A stretch of DNA of 64,000 nucleotides from Poa pratensis (lineage: Eukaryota; Streptophyta; Magnoliopsida; Poales; Poaceae), in contig CAMZMU010000071.1 in NCBI GenBank assembly GCA_947311845.1, positions 17,726,578-17,790,577 of the forward strand, in the 5' to 3' direction. Of this stretch, positions 1 to 11,910 are shown one piece after another; position 1 is the first letter of the stretch; each line of letters opens with the position of its first letter. Below the pieces are notes generated by a model. That model was given only the letters and a program-made list of their open reading frames with translations. It was not told the origin of the DNA and made no database searches. The position numbers were made by a program, and so were the translations under genes.

Positions 1-59
1 AAAATGATGATATTAATAATTATGTTATTAGTACTATCCATGTTCCTTCTAATGATGAT

Positions 60-737
60 ATGCAAAGCTCTAAGCTTGGGGAGGTTGAGGTTTTTGAAAA
101 TCCTTTTGCTACAAATGATTATATATTTGAGACGTCTCCTCCTAGTGTGGTTTTTGAAAATCCTTTTGCTACTAACGATTATATTTTTGAGACCTCTCCT
201 CCTAGTAAAAATGATGATGATATGTTTACAAATGAATATACTTGGAAAGATAACTATTCTCTTGTTTATGATGATACTATGCCTCTAGTTTTTGATAATC
301 ATTGTGATGATAACTATTTCATAGATTATAATTACAGTCATACTCATGAAACTTGTTATAATTATGGAGGGAATGACTTCCTTACCCAAAACCATCCCTC
401 TAATATACAACTTGTTTATCATGTTCAAGTTCTTTATGATGATCCTACTCCCATTGTTACTAACAAGAAGGACTTTGCTTATGTGGAAAATATTGATACT
501 TTTATGCATATGGATCATGATAAGAATTTTACATGTGATGGTTATGTTGTGTATTTTATCTATGATGCTACTGAAAATTATTTTGAGAGAGTAAAATATG
601 GTTATAGAAATCTTCATGTTATTAAAATTCCTCTCTTTATGTTGAAGGTTTTGAAGTTGCACTTGTTTTGCCTTCCTATGCTTGTCACTATGTTCTTCAT
701 GGATTTATTTTCTTACAAGACTCCAATGCATAGGTAG
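60..737 (+). CDS. ORF of unknown function in 3' internal region of LTR element
   Basis: An open frame of 225 codons rich in Asp, Tyr and Asn. It starts after an AAGCTTGGGGA motif and contains a near-exact 60-bp repeat (20 residues twice, motif FENPFATNDYIFETSPPS). The C-terminal 40 residues are strongly hydrophobic (PLFMLKVLKLHLFCLPML then LVTMFFMDLF), which looks membrane-like. Related acidic Tyr-rich ORFs occur between pol and the 3' LTR of some Triticeae Ty3 elements, but I do not recognise a domain. The frame may extend upstream beyond the window, and the start codon is uncertain. It could be a degraded 3' ORF rather than an expressed protein. Confidence 0.4.
   Translation: MQSSKLGEVEVFENPFATNDYIFETSPPSVVFENPFATNDYIFETSPPSKNDDDMFTNEYTWKDNYSLVYDDTMPLVFDNHCDDNYFIDYNYSHTHETCYNYGGNDFLTQNHPSNIQLVYHVQVLYDDPTPIVTNKKDFAYVENIDTFMHMDHDKNFTCDGYVVYFIYDATENYFERVKYGYRNLHVIKIPLFMLKVLKLHLFCLPMLVTMFFMDLFSYKTPMHR
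91..206 (+). repeat. 60-bp tandem repeat, two copies
   Basis: Positions 91-150 and 151-206 are near-identical copies starting TTTTTGAAAATCC and ending TCTCCTCCTAGT. The period is 60 bp, so the reading frame is kept and 20 residues are duplicated. Confidence 0.9.
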
Positions 738-3364
738 TGTTTTAGATATAAACATGTTTTATGTTTGCTTGTTGATGCTCTCTTATATATTCAACTCTTA
801 TTCTTATGTGAGCATCATAAAAATCACTATGCCTAGCTAAAAGGCTTTTAAAAAAGCGCTTATGGGAGGCAACCCATTGTTTTTACTTCCTGTTATTTTT
901 ATTTTTTGAGTCAAGGAGCATGTTTACTTCTGTAACAACTCCTTTGTATCTTTTATTTACTGTTTTGTTGTGCCAAGAAAAGTCTCTTATGACAAGATGG
1001 TACCTATATTTGGATTACTGCACAGGAACAGATTTCTGTTGTTCACTGTACGAAATTTATAAAATCCACGGAACGTGATTTTGTGCGTGTTCCTGATATA
1101 TGTACGCATCTTTCGTATGACTAACGTTTTTCGATTTGAGCAATGTAAGTGTCTCGAAAAAAAATCTGTCTTTATGTACTGTTCTGGTTTTGATAGATTC
1201 TGTCTTTATTTTGCATTGCTTGTTATGCGAATTTTCTTTGTGGTTTCTTTTTATGGAAAGGTTCTACAAAGACCTGGTATACATTAGCTAATGTTATAAT
1301 GAGTTCTTGATTGTGTCTTTACAGAACAAAGTAATTTTTCTTTTTCGATGCACTAACCCGCTAATGAGAATTATGTTGAGTTTTGATGTGAAGGAAGTTT
1401 TCAAGTGTTAAGAGAGGAGGATAATATAATAACATCAAGAAGAATGAAGAGCTTAAACTTGGGGAGGCTCCCTTGGATCTCCCCAGCATATTTCTAGAAG
1501 ACTCAAGCATCTAAGCTTGGGGATGCCTTACGCATCCCCATCTTCATCAACAAATTATCAGGTCATCTCTAGTGAGACTATATTTTTATTTCTTCACATC
1601 ATATTTGCTTTTCTTGGAGCGTCTTGCGTGTTTTACTTTCAGTTTTGCTTTTATTTTATTCTCTGGTGACTACAATGCTTGATCACAACATTCTTGTTTG
1701 GGAGAGAGACACGCTTCGCTTTTTCATTTGAATACTCATATTCTTCACTTATATTTGTTGAGTATTCCTGTCTAGCTACTGCTAAGCTTCTAGCTCTCTG
1801 TTTTCATGTATCTCTTGTCAGAGCTATTAGTTCTTTTGAAGAAAGTACTATCTTGCTTCACTTATATTTGTTTGGAGAGTTGTTTAAATAAGTTGATTGG
1901 TGTTTGGTTGGAACAGAAAATGCTATGCATGTGGTAGTGGTATAAAAATGCTTACATAGTCTTGTAGATCACTGTTTTGAGTAATTTGATACTTGTCAAT
2001 TGTTTTGAGTTACCAAGTAAGTAATGTTTAGACTTGTGCATCATGTAAGTAAAGGCTATTAGTGAAGAACTACTGTAAAGCTTGTTGATATTTGATTTGT
2101 ATCATTGGTAGTTCCAAAGTCTAGATAGTTTCTAGTGAAAGGTTTTGGTTAACAAGGAAGACAATGTGGAGTCTTGTAATTTTTCAAGCATGTTTTTATA
2201 TGAGTCCTTGCTGTACCGGTTGACAGTCTATATGTGCTTAAATAACCTTGCTAGACTAAACTCTGTACTAAGCGGGAATGCTGCTTGTGCATCCAAAACC
2301 CTTGAGCCAAAATCCATGCCATCTGTGTCCACCATAACTACCTATTATGTGGTATTTTCCTGCCACTCCAAGTAAATTTTTCATGTGCTACCTTTAAAAT
2401 ATTCAAAACTGTTACAACTCCTTTTTGTGTCACTGTTTACAAGGTCATGAGGATGTGGTAGATGGTCTTTATTTCACTTGTTGATCAGACTTTACACCTG
2501 GACTATTGGCATATACATCCGCTTATCCATTAATTTTGTAAAAAGAGCTGGCAACGGGGTGCCCAGTATCAATTAATTACAACTTTAACCATTAATTCTC
2601 TTCACATCTTTTTGCCCCTGAGAAATCAGTCAAGCAATGTTCATAAGTGTGTAATCAAAAGAGAACGAGGGATGATCTACCCGCTGGTAGAAATAACGTC
2701 CTTCATGGGAGCCACTCTTGTAAGGTCTGGTTAACTTGTGACTTAAAGTATTGTCTATTTACTGATTCGTTGACCACTAACACACACCTCTCAAAATATA
2801 TTTTTATACTCTCTATATGCTTTCAAAAACTTAAAAAGCTCTAGCACATGATTTAATCCCTGCTTCCCTCTGCGAAGGGCCTTTCTTTTACTTTATTGTT
2901 GAGTCAGTTTTCCTACTTCTTTCTATCTCCACAAGCAAACACTAGTGTCAACTTTGGTACAACAGTTGTTATATAATGATATGTTTGACTTATTGCATTA
3001 CTTTGCCTTGACAATATCCATGAGATAAATATGTTAAAGTTGAAGCCAGTGCTGGAACTAAATCTTCCTTTGTGTTAGTCAAACACTTTCATTTAGAATC
3101 TATTGCTTTGTGAGCTAACTTTTATATAAACTCTTATAGCTCCATTGTCTCCAAAGTATTATTCATGAAAGTTTGCACTTGTATGATTCATTTTGTTTAC
3201 TCCTTGTTTACTTGTTAGCAAACTGAATTGGATCACTTCATTCAGTTCATGTGCTTTACATTATTACTTGATCAAGATTATGTTGGTAGAATGTCACTTC
3301 AAAAATTATATTGTTTTATCGTTTACCTACTTGAGGACGAGTAGGAACTAAGCTTGGGGATGCT
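738..3364 (+). other. Non-coding 3' internal region of the LTR element
   Basis: About 2.6 kb of AT-rich sequence with only short chance frames. It holds further copies of the AAGCTTGGGGA-type motif (about 1452 and 1514) and ends at 3348-3364 with AAGCTTGGGGATGCT directly before the LTR, which acts as the polypurine-tract position. I see no gene in it. Confidence 0.6.
3348..3364 (+). other. Polypurine tract of the left LTR element
   Basis: A purine-rich stretch (CTAAGCTTGGGGATGCT) abuts the first TG of the LTR at 3365, the position where plus-strand DNA synthesis is primed in LTR elements. Confidence 0.6.
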
Positions 3365-4865
3365 TGATACATCTCAAACGTATCTATAATTTTTGATATT
3401 CCATGCTTGTTTTATACCTATTGCTACATGTTTTACATACACTTCATACCATTATTATGCATTTTCTGGGACTAACCTATTAACAAGATGCCACAGTGTC
3501 AGTTCATGTTTTCTGCTGTTTTTTCGTTTCAGAAAAGCTAGTCGGGAAATATTCTCGGAATCGGACGAAAATCAACGTGTGTGCCTATTTTACCAGAAGA
3601 CTCTGTGAGCCAAAAGGGAAGGTCGAGATGGGCCACGAGGGGCCCACGCCACCCCTCGGCGTGGCCTGGATGAGGGTGGCGCTGACCCCTGGCGTGGCCA
3701 CCTCGAGAACCTTCCAGAGCTGCCCTTTCGCCTATTTATTGCCTCCATCCCGAAAACCCTAAATCAATCGATGATATTCCCGAATACATCTCCGTGCTCC
3801 GCCGCCATCCGAACCCCTAATTCGGGGGACAGAAGTCTCTGTTCTGGCACCCTGCCAGGACGGGGAAGTGCCCCCGGAGCCATCTTCATCGCCGTTGTTG
3901 CCTCCCATGATGAGGAGGGAGTAGTTCTCCATCGAGGCTGAGGGCTCTACTGGTAGCTATGTGGTTCATCTCTTTCCCCCATGGTGTGATCTTATTGTGA
4001 TCATGAGCATTGTAATCTAGTTGAATTCATAGATGTTTTCCCCTTCATTATGCTATAGTTATGCTACTCAAGTGATTTATCATTATAATCTGTGGAGTCA
4101 TGTAAGAACACGTTATCAAGTTGACAGAGTGGGTGATGTATATGGCTCCATAATATATTAGAGGGATATTTATCATGAGTATTCTTGTGTTGGATGGCAT
4201 TATAAAATTGTGGAGTTTGTGTACTATTTAGGATGCTCATAGTGACATTGGGGTGTTCTAGGTGTGTATACAGACTTTAAGGTGTGCTTTTATAGCCCTA
4301 CGCAATGGTCTTTGTGTGCTATGATACTGTGGTGTTTGTTTACTCAGACTTTAGGAAGTGCTGATATAGCCTTACGCAGTAGATTGGTATTTCCATCCAA
4401 CAGGAGAATAGTTCAGAGTAGCATGTGAAGAGGAAGTATTTATGTGTTCAATTATATTATTATTGTTGAGAGTGTCCACTAGCTAGTGAAAGTAGGATCC
4501 CTAGGCCTTGTTCCCAAAGCATTGAAACACTGTTTACTCCAAGTTCTGATGCATGTTTGCTTGCTGCCATTGTTATTACAGATTGCTATTACCACCTGCT
4601 ATTTTCTATATCACCTGCATTTTACTATCTCTTCGCCGAACTAGTGCACCTATACATCTGACAAGTGTATTGGGTGTGTTGGGGACACAAGAGACTTCTT
4701 GTATCTTAATTGCAGGGTTGCTTGAGAGGGATATCTTTGACCTCTACCTCCCTGAGTTCGATATACCTTGGGTTATTCACTTAAGGAAACTTGCTGCTGT
4801 TCTACAAACCTCTACACTTGGAAGCCCAACACTGTCTATAAGAATAGAAGCGTGCGTAGACATCA
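3365..4865 (+). repeat. 3' LTR, 1501 bp
   Basis: Starts TGATAC and ends ACATCA, an inverted TGAT/ATCA terminus. It contains a GC-rich stretch (3640-3730), a TATTTAT element near 3733 and a GC-rich leader after it, a plausible promoter layout. The flanks differ on the two sides: retroelement internal DNA on the left, Copia LTR DNA on the right. The 5' LTR is out of view, so age cannot be estimated. Confidence 0.8.
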
Positions 4866-4935
4866 TCCCTCAAAGATATGCAAGAATCATGGGAGGAATT
4901 GAGAGACATGCATTCTTTCCAAGGTCAACAATGGT

Positions 4936-4937
<2 letters not shown>

Positions 4938-4971
<34 letters not shown>
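4938..4971 (+). repeat. (GA)n microsatellite
   Basis: About 34 bp of GA dinucleotide repeat. The homologous site in the other LTR (about 40296-40313) has a much shorter run. Confidence 0.95.
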
Positions 4972-4974
<3 letters not shown>

Positions 4975-5013
4975 GTGCTTGGCAAAGCTTAACCCTTTGG
5001 GGAAGAAGGAGGC

Positions 5014-5021
5014 CTTATATA
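5014..5021 (-). promoter_or_regulatory. TATA box of Copia 3' LTR
   Basis: TATATAAG on the minus strand, conserved in the other LTR at 40364-40357. Confidence 0.55.
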
Positions 5022-5059
5022 GGTCCCCAAGACAAAGAGCCGTTGCAGGAAAACAGTGA

Positions 5060-5179
5060 CCGGATATTCCGGTTCAATTTAGACCGGAATTTCCGGCCCA
5101 AGCCGCGCAACAGAAGAAACCTTCTGATGGTAACCGGATATTTCCAACCGGATATTTCCAGAAGGACCGGAATATCCGG
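5060..5179. promoter_or_regulatory. Cluster of CCGGAATTTCCGG-type palindromes upstream of LTR TATA box
   Basis: Five related motifs at 5060-5072, 5084-5096, 5134-5145, 5148-5159 and 5167-5179. Three are full palindrome-like 13-mers (CCGGANNTTCCGG or close) and two are half-type CCGGATATTTCC. On the minus strand they lie about 40-160 bp upstream of the TATATAAG box at 5021-5014. The right LTR has four (40403-40508). The position suggests promoter elements; function is inferred. Confidence 0.4.
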
Positions 5180-6154
5180 TTTTCTGAAAACTGACAGAAA
5201 CAACAAAATGAAAACTGCCATAACATTTTCATCCGTACTCCGATTTCGATAATCTTGGGCTCGTTGGAATCGCAACAAAGAGCTCTTCAAGATCATGCAG
5301 AGAAACATCATATTCCATCATGTGAAGAGGAAACCAAAGTTAGAGAGTGTTACCTCTCTTAGAAAAGACAAACCGGTAAAATCTCCAACATAAAAAACGC
5401 AACAAGATATTCATATGAAATATGTTTTTGATGAACTAGAGCTTGGTATGGAGATGAACACAAGCTCTAAATTATCACATGGATAAAAGCCAAATAAGAA
5501 CCAAGAAAGATGATATGACAAGAATGCAAAGGTTTGAGCTCTCCGCAAAGATGCGATCAATTACTCACTTGAGGCCCCTCTTGATAGTACGTCATCTATC
5601 CTATAACCCGATCTCCCACTAACACCATGAGACCGGTAAAATAGAAACCCTATCAAGATCATACCTTTGCCTTATGCATTCCACTTGAGCTAGATGATGA
5701 CGATCTTGATCTCTTCAAGTGGACCACCTTTCTTGATTACGCTTCGCTTGATGAAGATTCACATGTTTTTCCCCATACTCGAATGTGGGAGAGCCTCTCA
5801 TAGGCACATCTTCACTTGACCAATATCTCCAAAAGAGTGGCAAGCTTCAAGAACAGGATTTTTTTGAGATGCTTCTCTTGAACTTGCACTTCATAATCTT
5901 TTCTTAATATATATGATGGCTTGGAGATAAACATGAATGTTCACTCAATCTTCTTTTCCAAGCCACACTTGCATTATGCTCAACTCTACACCTTGAATAG
6001 AGCATTGATCATCATGTAATCTTCTATAGTCCAACACATGAATTCCAATATTTTCCTATGGACAAGATCTACAATAATATCTCAACGCAAACATTAGTCC
6101 ATAATGATTGTCATTAATTACCAAAACCACACATGGGGGCACCATGCACTTTCA

Positions 6155-6168
6155 ATCTCCCCCATTTT
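6155..6168 (-). other. Polypurine tract of the Copia element
   Basis: The minus strand reads AAAATGGGGGAGAT immediately before the 3' LTR start (TGAAAGTGCA), which fixes the element's orientation. Confidence 0.8.
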
Positions 6169-9100
6169 GGTAATTGATGACAATCCCTTTTACGAGGGTT
6201 TATATAATGAATATTAAGCAACCATGAAACACAAAGAGTAAGGATGCATGAGCATGAAAGGAAAATTCTTAAGCTTGAGAACAAACTAGCATAACACCAA
6301 ATTAAACCCTCTAAACTTCTCCCCCATTGGCATGGATTGCCGAAATGGGAGGAAAAATGTAGAAGGCCAATATAGAAAGAGCTCCCCCATAGTGTGTGCA
6401 TTTCTCATAATATGAGTGAAATCGAATGCACATATCCAATGATGAATAGTTGGGGGGAGATCAAACTATATTGAGGATCTAAAGATTGTAAAAGGAAATC
6501 AAATTGAAAGATACTTCGACAAAAGAAGTAACCAATCAAAGGATCCGAAAAACCAATTTGAACATAAGAAGATATTATGATAAGATCAACCAAGTGTTCT
6601 AATAATCAAGTGGGAACTCCCCAAGGTACGTGCACAATAAGGATTTGCATTTTAATATAGTGTGCACAACATGGAATCCTCACTCCCTCCTAGATAATTT
6701 TGAACACAAACAAGTGCAAGAGAGAAAAATGGGAAATGAGCCAATACAACTTGCAATAAACAAATGTTGAGCAACAAGATCAAGGAGCGACAAATAAAGA
6801 CTTGCTCAACCGAAAGAGATGGGTGTGAGATAGAAAAGACATTTTAGTAGACTAATACAAGGATGAGCGTATGCATCATGGTAGTCTTTCAATATATGAG
6901 GCACATAGTGCATACCATGTCTTTCACATACACACAAACCAAAGAAGATGTAGCAAATCGGTCCACAAGCTTATTAAGATGCAAAAAGGGATATCAAAAG
7001 AAAAACAAACCTTGTGCCTTTTAGAAACCACCAAAGAATCAAAAGCAATAAAAGGTGGTCACTAAAGAATTGGAATACCAATTAAAGATGTAACTATTCT
7101 CATGTGTATAAGTTTCTAAGTAGACACAATCATGAAGATATAAGTCCACAAAGAAACATGCACACACAAAATAGGTATAAAGTTAGAGAACATGATATTC
7201 AAGAGGAAGTCATAAATACACCAATAAGATCTTTGCTTAAAAGCATAGCACAAAGCTCAATTTTATCTCAAAGGGTATAAATATGAACTTTCAACACACA
7301 CTCATCATAGCATCAAACATATCCACAAAGAAAAATGATAGTTGGGATGCTCCGAGAAAGATAACAAGTATCACAAAAGGCAAATGATTTTGAGAATTCA
7401 TCAATATTGCACATGGATGACTTTGAGAAGAATTTGCTAGATTAACATATTTGGGATCGGTGAATCATGAAAATGATTATATGTAATCCCCTTAATATGT
7501 AATCATCTCGGCTTACTCACATTTGCAATAAAGATGTTTTGGAAAGAACTTTGCAAGAACCAAATCAATTGCAACAAGAGATTCATGCCAAGATACAACC
7601 TACACAAGGTTGAAAGTTAGAAATGTATGCATGAGGTAGATACTTGTCATCGAGATAGCATTGGGTGATGTAGAAGATAAGAGTTCATTATCATCCGAGC
7701 TTGGCTCCAATAAGCACATGGTGATAGCACCTTCATTGTTAATAAGACAAGCTTTCAATGCATCTCGAGTGTACCTAAAACAAATTAAGTACAACATGGC
7801 ACCAAACTCATTGGGTCCAATGCAGTTAGAGCAACTATAATACATAGGACAAACTCCAAATAAATATGTGCATATTGATATGAAACTGAATTTCATGCAC
7901 ATCTTAGCCATTTAGGAAATGATGAAGTTTATCCTATATAATGGATCAACAAAAGTAAACATGCCATAAGATATACATAGTAAATATGCATGTACAAGAC
8001 TTTAAAGAACCAAACGAGATACAACTTGGACAAAACACCACTTAAACCAAGAAATCACACACAAGTGTGACAAGAAAAAGACTTGTCCAAATTATATCAA
8101 ATACCCAAATCAACACATGATCTAAGATACCAAGTTGAAAAACATACCAAATGAAAATAGGTTCAAGGAATGAATTAAACCCTCTACACTTTTCATGATG
8201 GCACAAAGTACCAAGATGAAAAATGCTTGTCTTCCAAAGAGACATATCATCGGGATCAAAAACCAATTGAAAACAAATGGTGTTCTAAAACATATAGGAT
8301 AGCTCCCCCAAGATTTGTGCATTATTTATGATCTTGCATTAGAATACAAAATGCACACAAATGGGGCATCACTCTCCATATATTTTATCCAACACTAGTC
8401 ATGTTCCAGAAAAGCCATAAGATACAAAACCATTAAAGAATGGTGTTCTACTCAATTTAGGATAGCTTCCCCGAGTTAAATCAAAACAAAGCATTGGCAA
8501 TAAATAAGGCAAATTTCGAGTAAGAGCCAATGTAAATATGATTAATATATTTACCACAAATATGATTATCACTTGTCAATGCCAAGTAATGTATGGAGAT
8601 ATATCTCGGTGGTAGAATGGCAAAGATTTATTCATGATCATATTCACAAAACATAAGCATGTGGCAAAAGATAGGAAAAGAAAAACATGCTTAGATAGAG
8701 ATTCTTGACGGCTTTAATTAATAAACGATCATGCAAAGCACCAAGAAACTCTCTCACAAACAAGATCCAAAAGATGAGAGACAAAAAAGCATTTAAGCAA
8801 ATATGGTGCTTGTTTGAGCAACATGCCACATCGGAATAAGATTATTAACAATATCAATTCTAGATGGCAAAACCTCACATGTTCACATTTTCTAGGCTTG
8901 TAATATGCACAAAGCTTATTACTACCCCATAATGTGATAATTCATTTCTTTTAAACCAAGAGGCAAACAAACCAACTAGAGATAATTAATGGACATTATA
9001 GAATTTGAATTTTTCATGAGCATGACATACCACATAGAGAATATATAATATTGATATATCATCACTAAGTGGTATTCCTCGTGTACACACATTTTTAGGA

Positions 9101-9495
9101 TTGCGAAATGCACGAAGCACATCACTTTCCCAAAGTGGGATAGTCTATTAATCTCTCAAAGATAGCCAACAAGATATGATATCACATAGAAGCAATAAGG
9201 CTCAAAATAAGTAAATGGTGTGCAAACCAACATACACATACTTGATTTCTCAAGATAAGTAGAGAGCACAACACATACAAACACTAGCAAGGTACAAAAC
9301 CAAACACATGCAAGGGTGCAAGCAACTTTCAATGTATATATGATATAAGCACAAGTTACCGCAAGGAGGAACATTGGATAAGAGATAGAACAATATAACC
9401 CAAATGACTTGGCTTGAGAGAATAAAATTAATGAAGATCCCTTAATTCTTCATGATGTAGCCAAGTCTCCAATGCCCTCCAACAACACCTATTGA
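6169..9495 (-). other. Non-coding internal region of Copia element (no pol)
   Basis: About 3.3 kb of A-rich DNA between the end of gag and the PPT. Neither strand shows integrase, RT or RNase H motifs; frames are short and broken by many stops. In an autonomous Copia element pol would occupy this place. I see no gene here. Confidence 0.6.
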
Positions 9496-11905
9496 TCAAG
9501 TTTTAGCTTGTTGGTCCCCAACCAAGTTGGGTGCTAAGAGGTTAGTCACAATAGGCTTGGCAACCCAAATGGTTCTTTTCTTGACATCACTTTGAGTACC
9601 AACATATTTGGCAAACACATTACCAACCTTATCCTTCCAAAGAGAATAAACATCATCAATTATAATGGGGTTGGATAAGGTACCATTAGTGCATGAAGAA
9701 GCAAAGTGGCCCTTCTCACGGCATATGTAGCAACATTGGCTTCCTCCCTTCTTCTTAGTTGGAATCTCGACTTGACGAGGGGTAGCTTGATTCTTCTTGG
9801 GAAGTGACCGTTCTTCAACTTGAGGAACATGAGTTTGAGCTTGAGGCCTCTTCTCTTGTTGCTTCTCACTAAGAGACTTCTTCTTCAAAGGGCAAGATCT
9901 AACATGGTGCCCTTCAACTTTGCACTTGAAGCAAATAATCTTGGCCGAATCTTTAACTTGTTCTTGGCCCTTTTTCTTCTTGTTATACTTGGACTTGTTC
10001 TTGATATTGGAGTTGAATCCAAGTCCACTCTAGTCATTGGGGCGTCTTTGAACACTCAACATATTGTCAAGTGTAGACTTCCCAACATGACGTTTTTCCA
10101 AGTTTTTATTCAAAGAAGTGACTTGGGCCTTGAGCTCTTTTAATTCCTCTACATGGTTAGTATCAACATAAATACTAGAGGAAGTAGATATTTCATTGTT
10201 AGAGCAACAAGGCAAGGAAAGTAATTCATTGCAAGATTTAGCAAAAGTATGAGATAACGAATTACTAGGACTAGCACAAGGCAATATAGTATTTTTAGTA
10301 GAAGTTGTGCCTTTGTCCACATGAGGCTCACAAGATGTTACCTTTGTAGTGATAGCCTCATGAGCTAACTTTAGCCTAGCATGGGATGCTAGAAGATCCT
10401 CATTAGAGCTAGATAGCTTTTCATGATTTTCTTCCAATTTCCCATACTTGCTAGTTAACAACACAAGTTGAGCCCTTAGCTCAACATTCTCCTTCAAAAT
10501 AGATGCTTCACAAGATGTGGAGTTAGTAGCACAAGCATCATTAACTTTAAAAATGGAAGAAGACAACTTGGCAAGCTCATCATTCAATCTAGCATTTTCC
10601 TCTATAACCTTTGCATGATCACAAGAGGAAGTAGAAGAGCTAGGCACAACAATTTTATATAGTTGAGTTTGGAGTTGATCATGAGACTTGGTAAGGAGAG
10701 AGTGTTCACTTTCCAAAGCCTTATGAGCTTTGTCAAGTCTCTCTATATCCATAATTAGTCTAGCATTGCCAACACCAAATTCAACCTTTTCCTTTTTAAG
10801 CACTTTATATTTTGCAATGGTATGATTATGTTCCTTAATGAGTTAAGCAACCACTAAATCATTTGACTCATCAATGGAATCGAGTTTCTCCTCAAGAGAA
10901 AGCCGGAGCTCTTGTTCATCCTCAAGATTACCGGTAAGAGAAGCAGTTTCAAGAGCATATTCTCTTTCAAGTCTTCCCTTTTCTTCAATGACTTCGCAAC
11001 TCTTGATAGCATAAGTCAAAATTTCACAAAAAGAGGAGATAGCTTTACTACCTTTAGGGAGAGCACAAGATACCATCTCACCCTTCTCTTATAAAGAGTC
11101 GACATCATTATATTTTAAACCATAATAATCCTAATCCTCATCATCACAAGATGTAGAGGGTTCCAAAGGTGATACCTTTGAATCTTTAGCCATAAGGCAA
11201 AAGTGAGTAATGGACGATGATGATGAAGAATTGCTTGAAGTACCATTGAGGTCCATGTCTTGTTCCAAGAAATGTTGGGATTCCTCTACATTGTTATCCA
11301 CACAAAATAGAGGATATGGAAGGATTATTTTCATGACAACAAGACATATGAAGCATATCATCATGAGATTTATTTAAACAACTAATACATGATATGCAAG
11401 GACTATCAACACTAGCATGTAAGACATTTGAGGTGCTAGAACATTGCACTGAGATGGAGATGACGTATAGTCAATAGTGGATTCAATATCAACAATGCAA
11501 TTTCTATCACCACTCACCATATCATTACCTTGTGACAAATCACATGTTGGTGAAGTGGAACAAGTTGTGAACTCATCACGCCCGTAGGTGGAGAGAGAAC
11601 AATCATCCTCAATAATGTTGGACACTTCATATTTATCTTGAAACTTGGTCCAAAGCTCATGAGCGTTCCGAAAAGGCATGATTGATGCAAGATCTACATC
11701 GCTCAAAACACAAATAAGGCCATCAGATACTAGAGTATCGAGATGTGAGTTTTCCTCATCCTCTATTGATAAATCTTGGGAATCCATTGGAGGAAAAAAC
11801 CCATATCTACAATACTCTTTATATCATTTGGACCCATGGCCTTAAAAAGATTAAGCATGTGAATCTTCCAAACATCATAACATGTGCCATCGAATTTGAA
11901 AGTGG
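9496..11905 (-). pseudogene. gag: Copia (SIRE/Maximus-like) gag, frameshifted and interrupted
   Basis: Capsid and nucleocapsid precursor of the minus-strand Copia element. Read from 11905 downward: an N-terminal gag motif (FDGTCYDVWKIHM) next to the Tat insertion, a segment with ELWTKFQDKYE, a Ser-rich stretch, a long coiled coil (10803-10030; repeated heptads such as ENARLNDELAKL), then a CCHC zinc knuckle CYICREKGHFASSC near 9740-9695 and a stop at 9496. The frame changes several times. A T6 run near 11795 seems to lack one base, putting the N-terminal motif out of frame with the next segment. Long coiled-coil gags are typical of the SIRE lineage. It is broken both by these defects and by the 27-kb insertion at 11910. 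Confidence 0.7.
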
Positions 11906-11910
11906 GATTG
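11906..11910. repeat. Target site duplication GATTG (left) of Tat array
   Basis: GATTG precedes the TG of LTR1 and recurs at 39311-39315 after LTR3. Joining the two flanks restores collinear Copia gag/leader sequence. Confidence 0.85.

Larger units (their letters stand above)
1..4865 (+). mobile_element. 3' end of a Ty3-type LTR retrotransposon (Athila/Sabrina-like?)
   Basis: This is the downstream part of an LTR retrotransposon whose 5' LTR and gag-pol lie left of the window. What is seen: a long AT-rich 3' internal region, a PPT-like tract ending at 3364, then a 1.5-kb LTR starting TGATACATC and ending GACATCA. At 4866 the sequence switches to DNA that matches the Copia LTR at about 40215 onward, so this element inserted into that LTR. 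The expected 5-bp target duplication is TCCCT (4866-4870), but its partner is outside the window. The family name rests on my recollection of similar Triticeae elements and is uncertain; the LTR identification is firm. Confidence 0.8.
4866..6154 (-). repeat. 3' LTR of the Copia element, truncated by insertion
   Basis: Collinear with 40215-41485, with substitutions and a longer GA run. It ends CTTTCA at 6154. The missing outer 0.8 kb should lie left of the window, beyond the inserted LTR element. A minus-strand TATATAAG box lies at 5021-5014. Confidence 0.85.

Noticed and set aside
4553..5252. ORFs of 168 and 124 codons across the GA repeat
   Set aside because: They span the junction of two unrelated LTRs and a microsatellite, so they are chance frames.
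6114..9374. Several minus-strand ORFs of 60-103 codons in the Copia internal region
   Set aside because: AT-rich, no motifs, no continuity with gag; an env-like ORF as in some SIRE elements was considered but nothing supports it.
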